A stretch of DNA of 61,538 bases, taken from the NCBI GenBank assembly GCA_026988015.1, contig JALSMA010000018.1, forward strand, positions 1 through 61,538, written 5' to 3'. Below are positions 54,098 through 61,538 of the stretch, one piece after another (within the stretch, counting starts at the first letter, position 1; each line of letters opens with the position of its first letter). A program made the translations under genes and the position numbers. The notes under the pieces are model-generated. The model saw nothing but the letters and a program-made list of their open reading frames with translations. It was not told the origin of the DNA and searched no databases. Source of the DNA: Desulfobulbaceae bacterium (GTDB taxonomy: Bacteria; Desulfobacterota; Desulfobulbia; Desulfobulbales; Desulfocapsaceae).

Positions 54098-55177
54098 ATG
54101 AAAAAGCTGTTATCAGTTCTGCCACTTCTTGGTGTGGTTATAGGGATACATCTCCTGACCAGTGCCACGGACACCATGTATTATTTGACCCAGATGACCA
54201 TGTCCGCCTACTATTCACTGCTCATCATCGGGCTTTGTGTGTTAATGGGCTATGCCGGTCAGATATCCCTCGGTCATGCCGGTTTTTTTGCCATAGGCGG
54301 TTACCTCTCTGCTGCTCTTACCACCAATAATTTGACCTTCCATCAGGATTCGACACTGCTTCGTATTCTTGATGGTACAGGAATGCTGCTCTCAGGGCAT
54401 GATATGTACGGTGAGGTATTTCTGGTGGTGACTCCCTGGGCGGCCTGTATTATTGCAGTAGCAACCGCTGCCCTCATTGCTGTGATTATTGGAATTCCAG
54501 TATTGAAGCTTAAGGGACATTATCTTGCCATGGCAACTCTGGGATTTGGTATAATTATCTATCGGGTGACACTTGCCCTTGAGTATTTTGGTGAGGCTGA
54601 TGGCATCTCAGAGGTACCTCCTTTTGTATTGCTCCCGGGATTGAGTGTCAGTGGAGATTTCAGTGCCCGGGTTCAGAATTATTACATTGCCTGGATTCTT
54701 CTGCTGCTTGGGATGGTACTACTTCTCAACCTTATAGACTCTCGGGTGGGCAGAGCTCTTCGTGGTATTCACGGCTCCGATGAGGCTGCAGATGCCATGG
54801 GGGTAAACACCTCTCGCTTCAAACTGCAGACCTTTGTTCTTTCGGCCGTTTTTGCAGCCGTTGCCGGGGTGTTTCTCACTCACTACAATGGCGGTATAGG
54901 ACCATCAGAGGCCAATGTCATGAAGTCTGTTCGATATGTGGCTATTGTTGCCGTTGGCGGAATGGCCAATCTCTGGGGCGCACTGCTCATGGGAATAATA
55001 CTTAATTTTCTTTCCATGCGCGGAGTATTTGGTTCCTATGATGATGCTGTCTTCGGCCTGATCCTGATTCTGATAATGCTCTTTGCCCCCAATGGGATCT
55101 TGAGCATAAATATCCGGTATCGTCTAAGGCAGCTCTTTAGTCGGGAAAAAGATGGGGAAGAAGGAGGGCAGCGGTAG
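54098..55177 (+). CDS. livM: LIV-type ABC transporter permease
   Basis: 359 residues, about nine membrane helices. GYAGQISLGHAGFFAIGGYLSA and the GRALRGIHGSDEAADAMGVN segment are typical of LivM. It begins immediately after a repeat element, whose end provides its ribosome site. livG starts one base past the livM stop. Confidence 0.93.
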   Translation: MKKLLSVLPLLGVVIGIHLLTSATDTMYYLTQMTMSAYYSLLIIGLCVLMGYAGQISLGHAGFFAIGGYLSAALTTNNLTFHQDSTLLRILDGTGMLLSGHDMYGEVFLVVTPWAACIIAVATAALIAVIIGIPVLKLKGHYLAMATLGFGIIIYRVTLALEYFGEADGISEVPPFVLLPGLSVSGDFSARVQNYYIAWILLLLGMVLLLNLIDSRVGRALRGIHGSDEAADAMGVNTSRFKLQTFVLSAVFAAVAGVFLTHYNGGIGPSEANVMKSVRYVAIVAVGGMANLWGALLMGIILNFLSMRGVFGSYDDAVFGLILILIMLFAPNGILSINIRYRLRQLFSREKDGEEGGQR

Positions 55178-55178
55178 G

Positions 55179-55937
55179 ATGGCACTCTTGGAAGTTAATA
55201 AGTTGAGCAAGCGCTTTGGTGGGCTTCTTGCTGTGAACGATGTGTCTTTTCAAGTGAATTCGGGACAGATCAAGGCTGTTATCGGTCCCAATGGAGCTGG
55301 GAAAACCACCCTCTTTAATATGATTTCGGGTACCTTTCCAGCCACATCAGGTTCGGTTGTTTTTCGGGAACAGGAACTCAAAGGAAAAAAAACGTTCCAG
55401 GTGGCTGAACGAGGAATGGCCAGAACCTTTCAGAACATCAAGATGTTTAGTGGCATGACTGCTCTTGAAAATGTTATGGTTGGCAGGCATGTCCAGTCAA
55501 ATGCGGGATTTCTCTCATCCATGTTCCGCATGCCATGGGTCTGGAAGGAAGAGCGGGATATCCGTGACAAGGCTATGGAGTTCCTGGCTTTGCTGGAAAT
55601 TGAGGAGTTTGCCAATACAGATGCCGGCAGTCTTGCCTTTGGCCAGCAGCGCGCCGTTGAACTTGCTCGTGCCTTAGCCCTTGAACCGCAGCTTCTGCTC
55701 CTTGATGAACCCGCAGCGGGACTGAATATATATGAGACAGCGGAGGTTGGGCGTCTTATAACAAAGATTCGAGATCTTGGTATAACTGTTCTGCTGGTGG
55801 AACATGATATGTCACTGGTTATGGAAATTTCCGATGAAATTGTGGTACTGTGTTTTGGTGAGAAAATTGCTGAGGACAGCCCCCAGAATATTCAACAGAA
55901 TCCTGAAGTGATCAAAATATATCTGGGGGAAGATTGA
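55179..55937 (+). CDS. livG: LIV-type ABC transporter ATPase
   Basis: 252 residues from the ATG at 55179 (GAAGGAGGG ribosome site 8-10 bases upstream). Walker A GPNGAGKTTLFN, Walker B LLLLDEPAAGLN, and the switch His in LLVEHDMSLV are present. The signature region is LAFGQQRAVELARAL. First of two ATPases powering LivHM; livF follows after one base. Confidence 0.93.
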   Translation: MALLEVNKLSKRFGGLLAVNDVSFQVNSGQIKAVIGPNGAGKTTLFNMISGTFPATSGSVVFREQELKGKKTFQVAERGMARTFQNIKMFSGMTALENVMVGRHVQSNAGFLSSMFRMPWVWKEERDIRDKAMEFLALLEIEEFANTDAGSLAFGQQRAVELARALALEPQLLLLDEPAAGLNIYETAEVGRLITKIRDLGITVLLVEHDMSLVMEISDEIVVLCFGEKIAEDSPQNIQQNPEVIKIYLGED

Positions 55938-55938
55938 T

Positions 55939-56661
55939 ATGCTGAAGATACGCAATCTTATCTCAGGATACGACAAGATAAAGGTCTTGAAAAACATTTC
56001 CATGCATGTGGATCCCGGTGAAATTGTTACCATCATAGGGGCTAATGGCGCAGGGAAAACCACCCTGCTTTCCACCATTGCAGGACTGGTCAGAACGGAA
56101 TCGGGGGAGACCTTATTTAAAGATACCAATGTGGTAAAGGTGAAGGCCTCTGATATTCCTGGACTGGGCTGCGTTATGGTGCCAGAAGGCAGGCAGGTTT
56201 TTGCCACTATGAGCGTTGAGGAAAACCTGCTTCTTGGCGGCCATGTGGTTCAAAAGCAGGGCAAGCAGCTGCTGCTGGAACTTCTGGAACATCAATATGA
56301 ACTGTTTCCTATCCTTCGGGATCGGAAAAAACAGCTAGCTGGAACTCTGTCCGGCGGGGAGCAGCAGATGCTGGCCATGGGGCGTGCGCTCATGGCAAAG
56401 CCTTCTCTGCTGATGATGGATGAACCGTCCACCGGCCTTGCCCCGCTTATCGTGAAGGAGATCTTTCAGATAATTGTGAGGCTGCGTGATGAGGGGAACA
56501 CGGTTTTGCTTGTGGAACAGAACGCAAAGGCGGCCCTGGGTATTGCCGACCGGGGATATGTGTTGGAAACCGGCAAGATTATTGTGCAGGGCCCTGCAGG
56601 GGATCTGCTAGCCAATCAGGATGTACAGCGGGCCTATCTGGGTCGAGACAGGGCAGAGTAA
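55939..56661 (+). CDS. livF: LIV-type ABC transporter ATPase
   Basis: 240 residues. Walker A GANGAGKTTL, signature LSGGEQQMLAMGRAL, Walker B LLMMDEPSTGLAP, and LVEQNAKAAL are present. Second ATPase of the Liv system. The second paaK gene begins 72 bases downstream on the same strand. Confidence 0.93.
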   Translation: MLKIRNLISGYDKIKVLKNISMHVDPGEIVTIIGANGAGKTTLLSTIAGLVRTESGETLFKDTNVVKVKASDIPGLGCVMVPEGRQVFATMSVEENLLLGGHVVQKQGKQLLLELLEHQYELFPILRDRKKQLAGTLSGGEQQMLAMGRALMAKPSLLMMDEPSTGLAPLIVKEIFQIIVRLRDEGNTVLLVEQNAKAALGIADRGYVLETGKIIVQGPAGDLLANQDVQRAYLGRDRAE

Positions 56662-56733
56662 TATCAGTTTAATTCCAGGGCCGATCTGTTGGAAGGCACT
56701 GATTGTTTCTAAAATTCAACCTAATTTCTGACT

Positions 56734-58032
56734 ATGTACTGGGAATCTGAAAAAGAATGCATGGATCGTGGCGAGCTTGAACAGCTTCAGTTGGAACGTC
56801 TCCAGTCCACTCTCAACCGGGTTGGGACCCATGTCCCTTTTTATCGGAAGAAGTTTGGTGAGATGAAGCTGGATTATGAGAGTTTCAATTCCCTTGATGA
56901 TATCCGCAGACTTCCCTTCACCACCAAGCAGGACCTGCGTGACAGTTATCCTTACGGTTTGTTTGCTGTCCCGCTGCGGGAAGTGGTTCGGGTTCATTCC
57001 TCATCAGGTACAACCGGTCAGGCAACCGTGGTCGGCTACACCAGAAATGATATCAAAAACTGGTCAAACCTTGTGGCTCGTGTTCTTACCGCAGCCGGTG
57101 TCACTGCCGATGATGTGATCCAGATAGCGTTTGGCTACGGATTGTTCACAGGTGGATTTGGGCTGCACTATGGTGCTGAACGTTTAGGTGCGTCGGTTAT
57201 TCCCATTTCAGCAGGAAATACCAAACGTCAGATTCAGATCATGCAGGATTTTAAAACGACAGCCCTGGTCTGTACCCCGTCGTATGCCCTGAATATTGCG
57301 GATGTGCTTTTCGATATGGGGATAAATCCTGCCGGGTTGTCGCTTAAATTCGGTCTTTTTGGGGCGGAGCCCTGGTCAGAGGCCATGCGCCAGGAGATAA
57401 ACGCTAAACTTGGCATTCGTGCCACAGATAACTATGGGTTGTCAGAGGTTATGGGACCTGGTGTTGCTGGGGAATGCCGTGAGTGTAACGGTCTTCACAT
57501 CAATGAAGACCACTTTCTAGTGGAGATTCTAGACCCGGAAACACTTGATCCCGTCGATCTTGGTGAGGTGGGAGAGCTTGTTATTACAACACTCACCAAA
57601 GAGGCCTTTCCCATGATCCGATACCGGACCCGGGATCTCACCCGTTTTATTCCGGAACCCTGTTCCTGCGGCCGTACTTTCAGGCGCATGCATCGCATTC
57701 TCGGTCGTACCGATGATATGCTGATCATTAAGGGAGTGAATGTTTTTCCCACCCAGATTGAATCTGTGCTTTTCAACATCGATGGAACCGAGCCTCACTA
57801 CCGGATTATCGTGGAAAGGGAGAACCATCAGGATAGAGCCACTGTGTTGGTAGAGGTGAAGGAGTCTCTGTTTTCCGATCAGATGAGCCAGCAGCGCGAG
57901 CTGATTGACATCATCAGAAGGCAGCTTAGTTCTGAGCTTGGTATCGGGGTTGCGGTAAAACTTGTAGAAGAACGAACCCTTGAACGTTTTGAAGGGAAAG
58001 GCCAAAGGGTCATTGATAAGAGAAAAATATGA
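56734..58032 (+). CDS. paaK: Phenylacetate-CoA ligase (copy 2)
   Basis: 432 residues. Same motifs as the first copy: [45 protein letters not shown]. The two copies align along their whole length with many substitutions, so the duplication is old. Lying behind the Liv transporter, it may activate the imported aromatic acid. It overlaps rph by 4 bases (ATGA). Confidence 0.92.
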   Translation: MYWESEKECMDRGELEQLQLERLQSTLNRVGTHVPFYRKKFGEMKLDYESFNSLDDIRRLPFTTKQDLRDSYPYGLFAVPLREVVRVHSSSGTTGQATVVGYTRNDIKNWSNLVARVLTAAGVTADDVIQIAFGYGLFTGGFGLHYGAERLGASVIPISAGNTKRQIQIMQDFKTTALVCTPSYALNIADVLFDMGINPAGLSLKFGLFGAEPWSEAMRQEINAKLGIRATDNYGLSEVMGPGVAGECRECNGLHINEDHFLVEILDPETLDPVDLGEVGELVITTLTKEAFPMIRYRTRDLTRFIPEPCSCGRTFRRMHRILGRTDDMLIIKGVNVFPTQIESVLFNIDGTEPHYRIIVERENHQDRATVLVEVKESLFSDQMSQQRELIDIIRRQLSSELGIGVAVKLVEERTLERFEGKGQRVIDKRKI

Positions 58033-58745
58033 GTCGTTTTGAGGGAAGGAGATATGACAGCCTGCGGGAGCTGTCACTGGAGTGGGATTTTCAACCGGGT
58101 GCTGATGCATCGCTGTTGATCCGTATGGGAGGAACCCATGTCCTCTGTGCAGTGAGTGTTGAAGAGAAGGTGCCACCCTTTTTAAAAGATACCGGCAAGG
58201 GGTGGATAACAGCAGAGTATGGAATGCTGCCGGGTGCCACCAACTCAAGATATCGACGTGAGACAAGTGGCAGATCAGGGAGAACTTATGAGATTCAGCG
58301 TCTTATCGGGCGCAGTCTGCGGATGATGGTTGATCTGTCCACCATCGGTGAACGAACCTTCAGGGTGGATTGTGATGTCTTGAATGCTGATGGTGGTACT
58401 CGTACTGCCTCTATAACCGGCGGCGCACTTGCTCTGCGGCGTGTCTTTGAAAACCTTGTGGCAGCTGGAAACCTTGATACGATGCCTGAAATACTGCCGG
58501 TGGCTGCAATCTCTGTTGGGATAGTAGGCGCTAAGCCCTGCCTCGACCTGGATTACAATGAGGATTCCAATGCTGAGGTGGATGCCAACTTTGTTATGAG
58601 TGGTGATGGAAGATGGATAGAAATCCAGTCCACAGCCGAAGGAAAGCCTTTCAGCTCGGAGTCGTTTCACTCCATGACCACCCTCGCTGAAAAAGGAATT
58701 CAAGAGATTTTCGAACTTTGGAACCAGGATCCGTTACCAGAATAA
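58029..58745 (+). CDS. rph: Ribonuclease PH
   Basis: 238 residues. [35 protein letters not shown] and [17 protein letters not shown] are the standard motifs. It trims tRNA 3' ends phosphorolytically. Translationally coupled to the second paaK by a 4-base overlap. Confidence 0.95.
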   Translation: MSRFEGRRYDSLRELSLEWDFQPGADASLLIRMGGTHVLCAVSVEEKVPPFLKDTGKGWITAEYGMLPGATNSRYRRETSGRSGRTYEIQRLIGRSLRMMVDLSTIGERTFRVDCDVLNADGGTRTASITGGALALRRVFENLVAAGNLDTMPEILPVAAISVGIVGAKPCLDLDYNEDSNAEVDANFVMSGDGRWIEIQSTAEGKPFSSESFHSMTTLAEKGIQEIFELWNQDPLPE

Positions 58746-58786
58746 CATAGTATTCTGCTGGATGGGGACACTGTAAAAAGGAAGCA

Positions 58787-59179
58787 ATGTATATCTGTAT
58801 AGATTTTGACGGAACGGTGGTTGACCATCGTTATCCCTATGTGGGAGATCCTGTACCGCTGGCGGTGGATTGGCTCCTGCGCTGGCAGGAACTTGGGGCA
58901 AGGCTGATTCTGTTCACCATGCGTTCAGATGACAGTGATGGCCATGATCTTCTTGCTGATGCGGTACACTATTTACAGGAAAAGGGTGTTGAATTGTTTG
59001 GGATAAACCATAATCCTGATCAGGACTCCTGGACCGATAGTCCAAAGGCCTATGCTCAGATATATATTGACGATGCTGGATTCGGTTGCCCACTGATTCA
59101 CCCGGCAACATTCAATAAGCCCTGTGTCGACTGGCAGCAGGTGGGGCCAGCGGTTGAGAAAATTCTAATGGAACAGTAA
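58787..59179 (+). CDS. HAD-like hydrolase (small)
   Basis: 130 residues with an AAGGAAG ribosome site. The catalytic motif DFDGTVVDH at residues 5-13 and ILFTMRSDD fit a small HAD protein (BT0820-like). The late acidic motif is YIDDAGFG. Substrate unknown. A conserved-hypothetical rather than a named enzyme. Confidence 0.8.
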   Translation: MYICIDFDGTVVDHRYPYVGDPVPLAVDWLLRWQELGARLILFTMRSDDSDGHDLLADAVHYLQEKGVELFGINHNPDQDSWTDSPKAYAQIYIDDAGFGCPLIHPATFNKPCVDWQQVGPAVEKILMEQ

Positions 59180-59202
59180 AAAAGGACGTTGATGGAGAGG
59201 GC

Positions 59203-59844
59203 ATGGGTTTCAGTTTTCCAGGAGTGACCGATATCGGTCTTTTTGTTACAGCCGGTCTGCTTCTTAATATAACACCAGGTGTAGATCTTCTCTTTATTAC
59301 CAGTCGGAGTGCCGCCCAGGGCAGAAAGGCAGGTGTTGTTGCGGCCCTTGGTATCGGGACCGGTTGTCTGTTCCATGTGCTTGCTGCATCCCTGGGATTG
59401 TCAGTTATTCTGCTTTCGTCAGTACTGGTCTTTAGTATTGTGAAATATCTGGGGGCTGCCTATCTGCTCTATCTTGGTATTACCACCCTGATGTCGCTAC
59501 AAGATCCAGCTCTAAATCCGGTAAGGGTGTATAGTGAACTGGCATCTGCAAAGATTTTCAGGCAGGGAGTCCTTGTCAATGCCCTGAATCCTAAAGTTGC
59601 CCTTTTTTTTATGGCACTTTTGCCACAGTTTGTTTCACCGGAGGCAAGCTCTCCAAACCTGGTATTTCTTTTTCTCGGCCTGCTGTTTACTGTGAATGGA
59701 ACCATCGTAAATATTTTCTTTGCTCTTTTCACCTCTATGACCAGTCGTCACCTGCGCCAGGTAACTCTCTTGCCGAGGATCTTGAAAACACTGGTTGGGG
59801 CACTGTTTGTTACTCTTAGTGTCCGGCTTGCGTTAACACCTTGA
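59203..59844 (+). CDS. LysE/RhtB-family amino acid exporter
   Basis: 213 residues with about six membrane helices. LNITPGVDLLFITSRSAAQGRKAGVVAALGIGTG (in part) and LNPKVALFFMALLPQFV are the family signatures. It exports an amino acid or similar metabolite; the substrate cannot be told. Confidence 0.88.
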   Translation: MGFSFPGVTDIGLFVTAGLLLNITPGVDLLFITSRSAAQGRKAGVVAALGIGTGCLFHVLAASLGLSVILLSSVLVFSIVKYLGAAYLLYLGITTLMSLQDPALNPVRVYSELASAKIFRQGVLVNALNPKVALFFMALLPQFVSPEASSPNLVFLFLGLLFTVNGTIVNIFFALFTSMTSRHLRQVTLLPRILKTLVGALFVTLSVRLALTP

Positions 59845-59886
59845 ATTGTTTTTCACTGGATAAAGGAGTACCTGATAACAGAGGAT

Positions 59887-59917
59887 AAAAAAACCCTTCC
59901 AGAAAATCCTGGAAGGG
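59887..59917 (-). terminator. Intrinsic terminator for the minus-strand small ORF
   Basis: On the minus strand CCCTTCCAG / CTGGAAGGG pair around a 6-base loop and are followed by seven T residues. It lies 70 bases past the stop of the 56-residue ORF and points away from the LysE gene. Confidence 0.85.
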
Positions 59918-59987
59918 CTAGGGGAGGGGAGGAGAAGAAAAAATATATATAAATCGGTATAAACCGAGGGTGGAACGTAAAGACTCA

Positions 59988-60158
59988 TCAGCTCATGGGT
60001 AGCATTCCTTTTGCCTGGAATTTCGTAAGCATTGAGCGTTGTAATTCAAAAATTTCCGCTGTGAGTTTACCGATCCTGCCTGTGTCGGAACTGTTTGTTT
60101 TGAGTAAAAAACGTTTTGCTGCTCGTCTGATTGCAATTTCACGGCGTAAGATTTTCAT
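59988..60158 (-). CDS. Small basic protein, 56 residues, unrecognised
   Basis: The ATG at 60158 follows AAGGACA by 5 bases, and the frame is open for 56 codons to TGA at 59988. The N-terminal half is rich in Arg/Lys (MKILRREIAIRRAAKRF); the remainder looks helical (LTAEIFELQRSMLTKFQ). It has no signal peptide or known motif. A dedicated terminator follows on the same strand, which supports a real transcript. It could be a small regulatory protein or could overlie a small RNA. Confidence 0.55.
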   Translation of the reverse strand: MKILRREIAIRRAAKRFLLKTNSSDTGRIGKLTAEIFELQRSMLTKFQAKGMLPMS

Positions 60159-60393
60159 TATATTGTCCTTGTGATCTAAAATAAAGTGATGTTCAAGTTC
60201 TATCTTAGGTTGAGCAAGAGCCGTGCCAGAAAAAATAAATATGACAAGTTGCTGTGTTTTCGATGTTCTGTTCTGGTGTGGTTTGTCTGGGCCAGGGGAG
60301 GAAAGGGGAAAGTGAATAGAAAGTATCCATTTGTTTTACTGGGTTGTGTAAAAAGTATTCAGCTTGTTGAATCACTGGATTTTGCCAGGGTGA
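60159..60393. other. Short gap between small ORF and ogt
   Basis: No gene supported here; a plus-strand ORF overlapping it has no ribosome site or family features. It should hold the promoter of the 56-residue ORF, but none is clear. Confidence 0.5.
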
Positions 60394-60909
60394 TCAGGAT
60401 ACCAGTGCCATTTTTGAGATGGTATGCCCCTCCAGGCGAAGCAGGAACTTCTTGATACCCAATCCAGCTGCAAATCCAGCCAACTTTCCGGATTTTGCTA
60501 TTATTCTATGGCAGGGAATCACTATGGGAAGAGGATTTGCACCATTTGCACTGCCCACTGCTCGTATTGCTTTGTCTTTTCCCATAATTTTGGCCTGTTC
60601 CTGGTAAGAGTACGTTTTTCCAAATGGTATGGTCAATAGAGTCTTCCATGCCAGTTGCTGAAACTCGGTGCCCTGGAAGGATAGCGGCAGGCTGAACTGT
60701 ATTCTTTCTGCCCCAAAATACTCCTGTAACTGAGAACGGGTGCGGCTGATAATGGTATTGTCACCTTGAGGGAGTGGTCCTGTTTTTTGGAGAACGCTTT
60801 CCCGATTACCAGCAAAGATAATATTTTTCAGGAATTGATGATCAGCGATGATTACAATATTCCCCACTGGTGATAAAAAATTTTGGTAGCAGGTTGTTGT
60901 TATATTCAT
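60394..60909 (-). CDS. ogt: Methylated-DNA-protein cysteine methyltransferase
   Basis: 171 residues. The active-site motif IPCHRII holds the acceptor Cys133; the DNA-binding helix region is KAIRAVGSANGANPLPIV. GFAAGLGIKKFLLRLEG follows. It removes alkyl groups from guanine O6 in DNA. The ATG has no clear ribosome site, so the start is somewhat uncertain. Confidence 0.9.
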   Translation of the reverse strand: MNITTTCYQNFLSPVGNIVIIADHQFLKNIIFAGNRESVLQKTGPLPQGDNTIISRTRSQLQEYFGAERIQFSLPLSFQGTEFQQLAWKTLLTIPFGKTYSYQEQAKIMGKDKAIRAVGSANGANPLPIVIPCHRIIAKSGKLAGFAAGLGIKKFLLRLEGHTISKMALVS

Positions 60910-61172
60910 ACTACACAGGGGCTGGTGGTGGTGTTTTCTTTAACATCTCTGGATGTGCAGGATCAATTTGTGTTTCTTGATGCTATCAAGAAACAGTTGT
61001 GAAGTTGTCACGGGTTCAGGTTTGTGACCATTTGTGTTGCAATTCGGCTCACTAACATATTTAGACCTTTTCGGCAAGTTGTCTGGCAGGGGCTGTTTTT
61101 TGTTTGGATGCTGATTTTAAGTTGTTTATCATCAAACAAATGGTCATCGCGGTCCTGCTGTGGTAAACAGGT

Positions 61173-61250
61173 GGTGGCGTTGTAATAAGCTCTTCATCTG
61201 TTCGTTGTTGCAAAATTTTAATTATAACGGTTTGTCCTAGTAGGCTGATA
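61173..61250 (-). repeat. MITE-like repeat, decayed copy
   Basis: GTGGCGTTGTAATAAGCTCTTCATCTGTTCGTTGTTGC-type sequence follows the left part of the inverted repeat at 15874-16001 with many changes, up to a TAGTAGGCTGATAT remnant. Confidence 0.5.
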
Positions 61251-61399
61251 TGATGGGAGTTGTACTTGCCTCAGAGAGTGACGAGTTTTTTTAAAAAAAC
61301 ATACCTCCCCGTAGTTTATAAAAATCTCAAGTTTCGGACTTAATCGACAGCAGCCATAAAAATATGACAACCACCTAAATTAATTACATATTAACGTGA

Positions 61400-61468
61400 A
61401 AAGCCTCTCGTTTTTTGATATATTGGGTTTTGCGAAAAATCTAATAAAATCAAGAAGGAGAGGCTTAA
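61400..61468 (+). promoter_or_regulatory. Inverted repeat covering the ribosome site of the last gene
   Basis: AAGCCTCTC (near 61404-61412) is perfectly complementary to GAGAGGCTT (near 61458-61466). The latter overlaps the AAGGAGAGG ribosome site of the gene at 61469. Pairing could block initiation, as in a translational switch. The loop is about 45 bases, so the strength is uncertain. Confidence 0.4.
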
Positions 61469-61538
61469 ATGGATCTTACCAAACAATACCAGGAGCAACA
61501 AGAAGCAAAACGACTGCAGAACAGGATTTCTTCCTTCA
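61469..61538 (+). CDS. Start of a gene cut by the window edge
   Basis: The ATG at 61469 has a strong AAGGAGAGG ribosome site. Only 23 codons are visible, polar and Gln/Glu-rich (MDLTKQYQEQQEAKRLQNR), suggesting an N-terminal helix. No family can be assigned. Confidence 0.7.
   Translation, partial: MDLTKQYQEQQEAKRLQNRISSF

Larger units (their letters stand above)
60910..61468. other. Long gap with two repeat remnants
   Basis: 559 bases without a supported gene. It contains a second-family repeat end (about 60946-61020) and a decayed MITE-like copy (61173-61250). Near its 3' end AAGCCTCTC pairs with GAGAGGCTT just before the last gene. Confidence 0.55.

Noticed and set aside
60186-60455. 89-residue plus ORF before ogt
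   Set aside because: No ribosome site; it overlaps the end of ogt and shows no domain.
1-61538. CRISPR arrays, prophage, integrase or transposase genes
   Set aside because: None seen; the tandem repeats that occur are in cytochrome coding regions and the mobile-like elements have no transposase.

Overview
The window looks like chromosome from a Desulfobacterota bacterium, a sulfate- or sulfur-metabolising or metal-respiring relative of Desulfobulbales or Desulfuromonadales. The evidence is the density of multihaem c-type cytochromes, the membrane cytochrome b/c module, and the IorAB, PaaK and Liv cluster common in these groups. The assignment is inferred from gene content; no rRNA or other phylogenetic marker is present.

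Bases 1-34063 are an extracellular electron transfer island in two convergent arms. They carry 13 multihaem cytochromes with 128 CXXCH motifs plus 8 longer CXnCH candidates. The plus arm (462-12919) encodes an OmcS-like cytochrome, a 7-haem cytochrome, an inner-membrane module (8-haem cytochrome, cytochrome b, triple-haem anchored cytochrome), an NHL propeller, 18-haem and 16-haem cytochromes, and a TlpA-like/TPR protein without redox cysteines. The minus arm (34063 down to 13328) encodes a second OmcS-like protein, an outer-membrane beta-barrel, three CsgG/TolB-N-like secretion or anchor proteins, a SurA-like prolyl isomerase, a 26-haem lipoprotein, a 16-haem cytochrome, an NHL propeller, a third OmcS-like protein, an 8-haem cytochrome, a propeller lipoprotein, a FN3 pentahaem cytochrome, a HAMP membrane protein, a 10-haem cytochrome and another NHL propeller. 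All three OmcS-like proteins keep the CHTMH motif; its second His is the residue that in Geobacter OmcS filaments ligates a haem of the neighbouring subunit. The island therefore looks like a complete cytochrome-nanowire system: quinol oxidase entry, periplasmic relay, barrel/CsgG-like exit with chaperone, and three alternative filament subunits. It resembles the omcS-companion (osc) cluster described in Geobacter, but the subunits have a CX5CH third haem site.

Bases 34726-44463 hold mostly housekeeping genes: an HD-GYP phosphodiesterase, a TPR-cysE-cysK operon behind a clear sigma-70 promoter, tRNA-Cys with a terminator, rnc, a radical SAM gene, an ABC-F ATPase and an HDOD-GGDEF diguanylate cyclase. 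A SulP transporter follows on the minus strand. Bases 47513-58032 are an aromatic/branched-chain acid block: iorA, iorB, paaK, an ACT gene, livJHMGF and a second paaK. rph, a HAD-like gene, a LysE-type exporter, a 56-residue ORF with its own terminator, ogt and the first codons of another gene complete the window.

Dispersed non-coding elements occur in the gaps. One is a roughly 130-bp MITE-like hairpin (GATGG...CCATC) with three full and two degraded copies. A second family has CCTGAATCCGTGAC-type ends. A third is a 143-bp element with 20-bp inverted ends upstream of sulP. No CRISPR array, prophage or transposase gene was seen.
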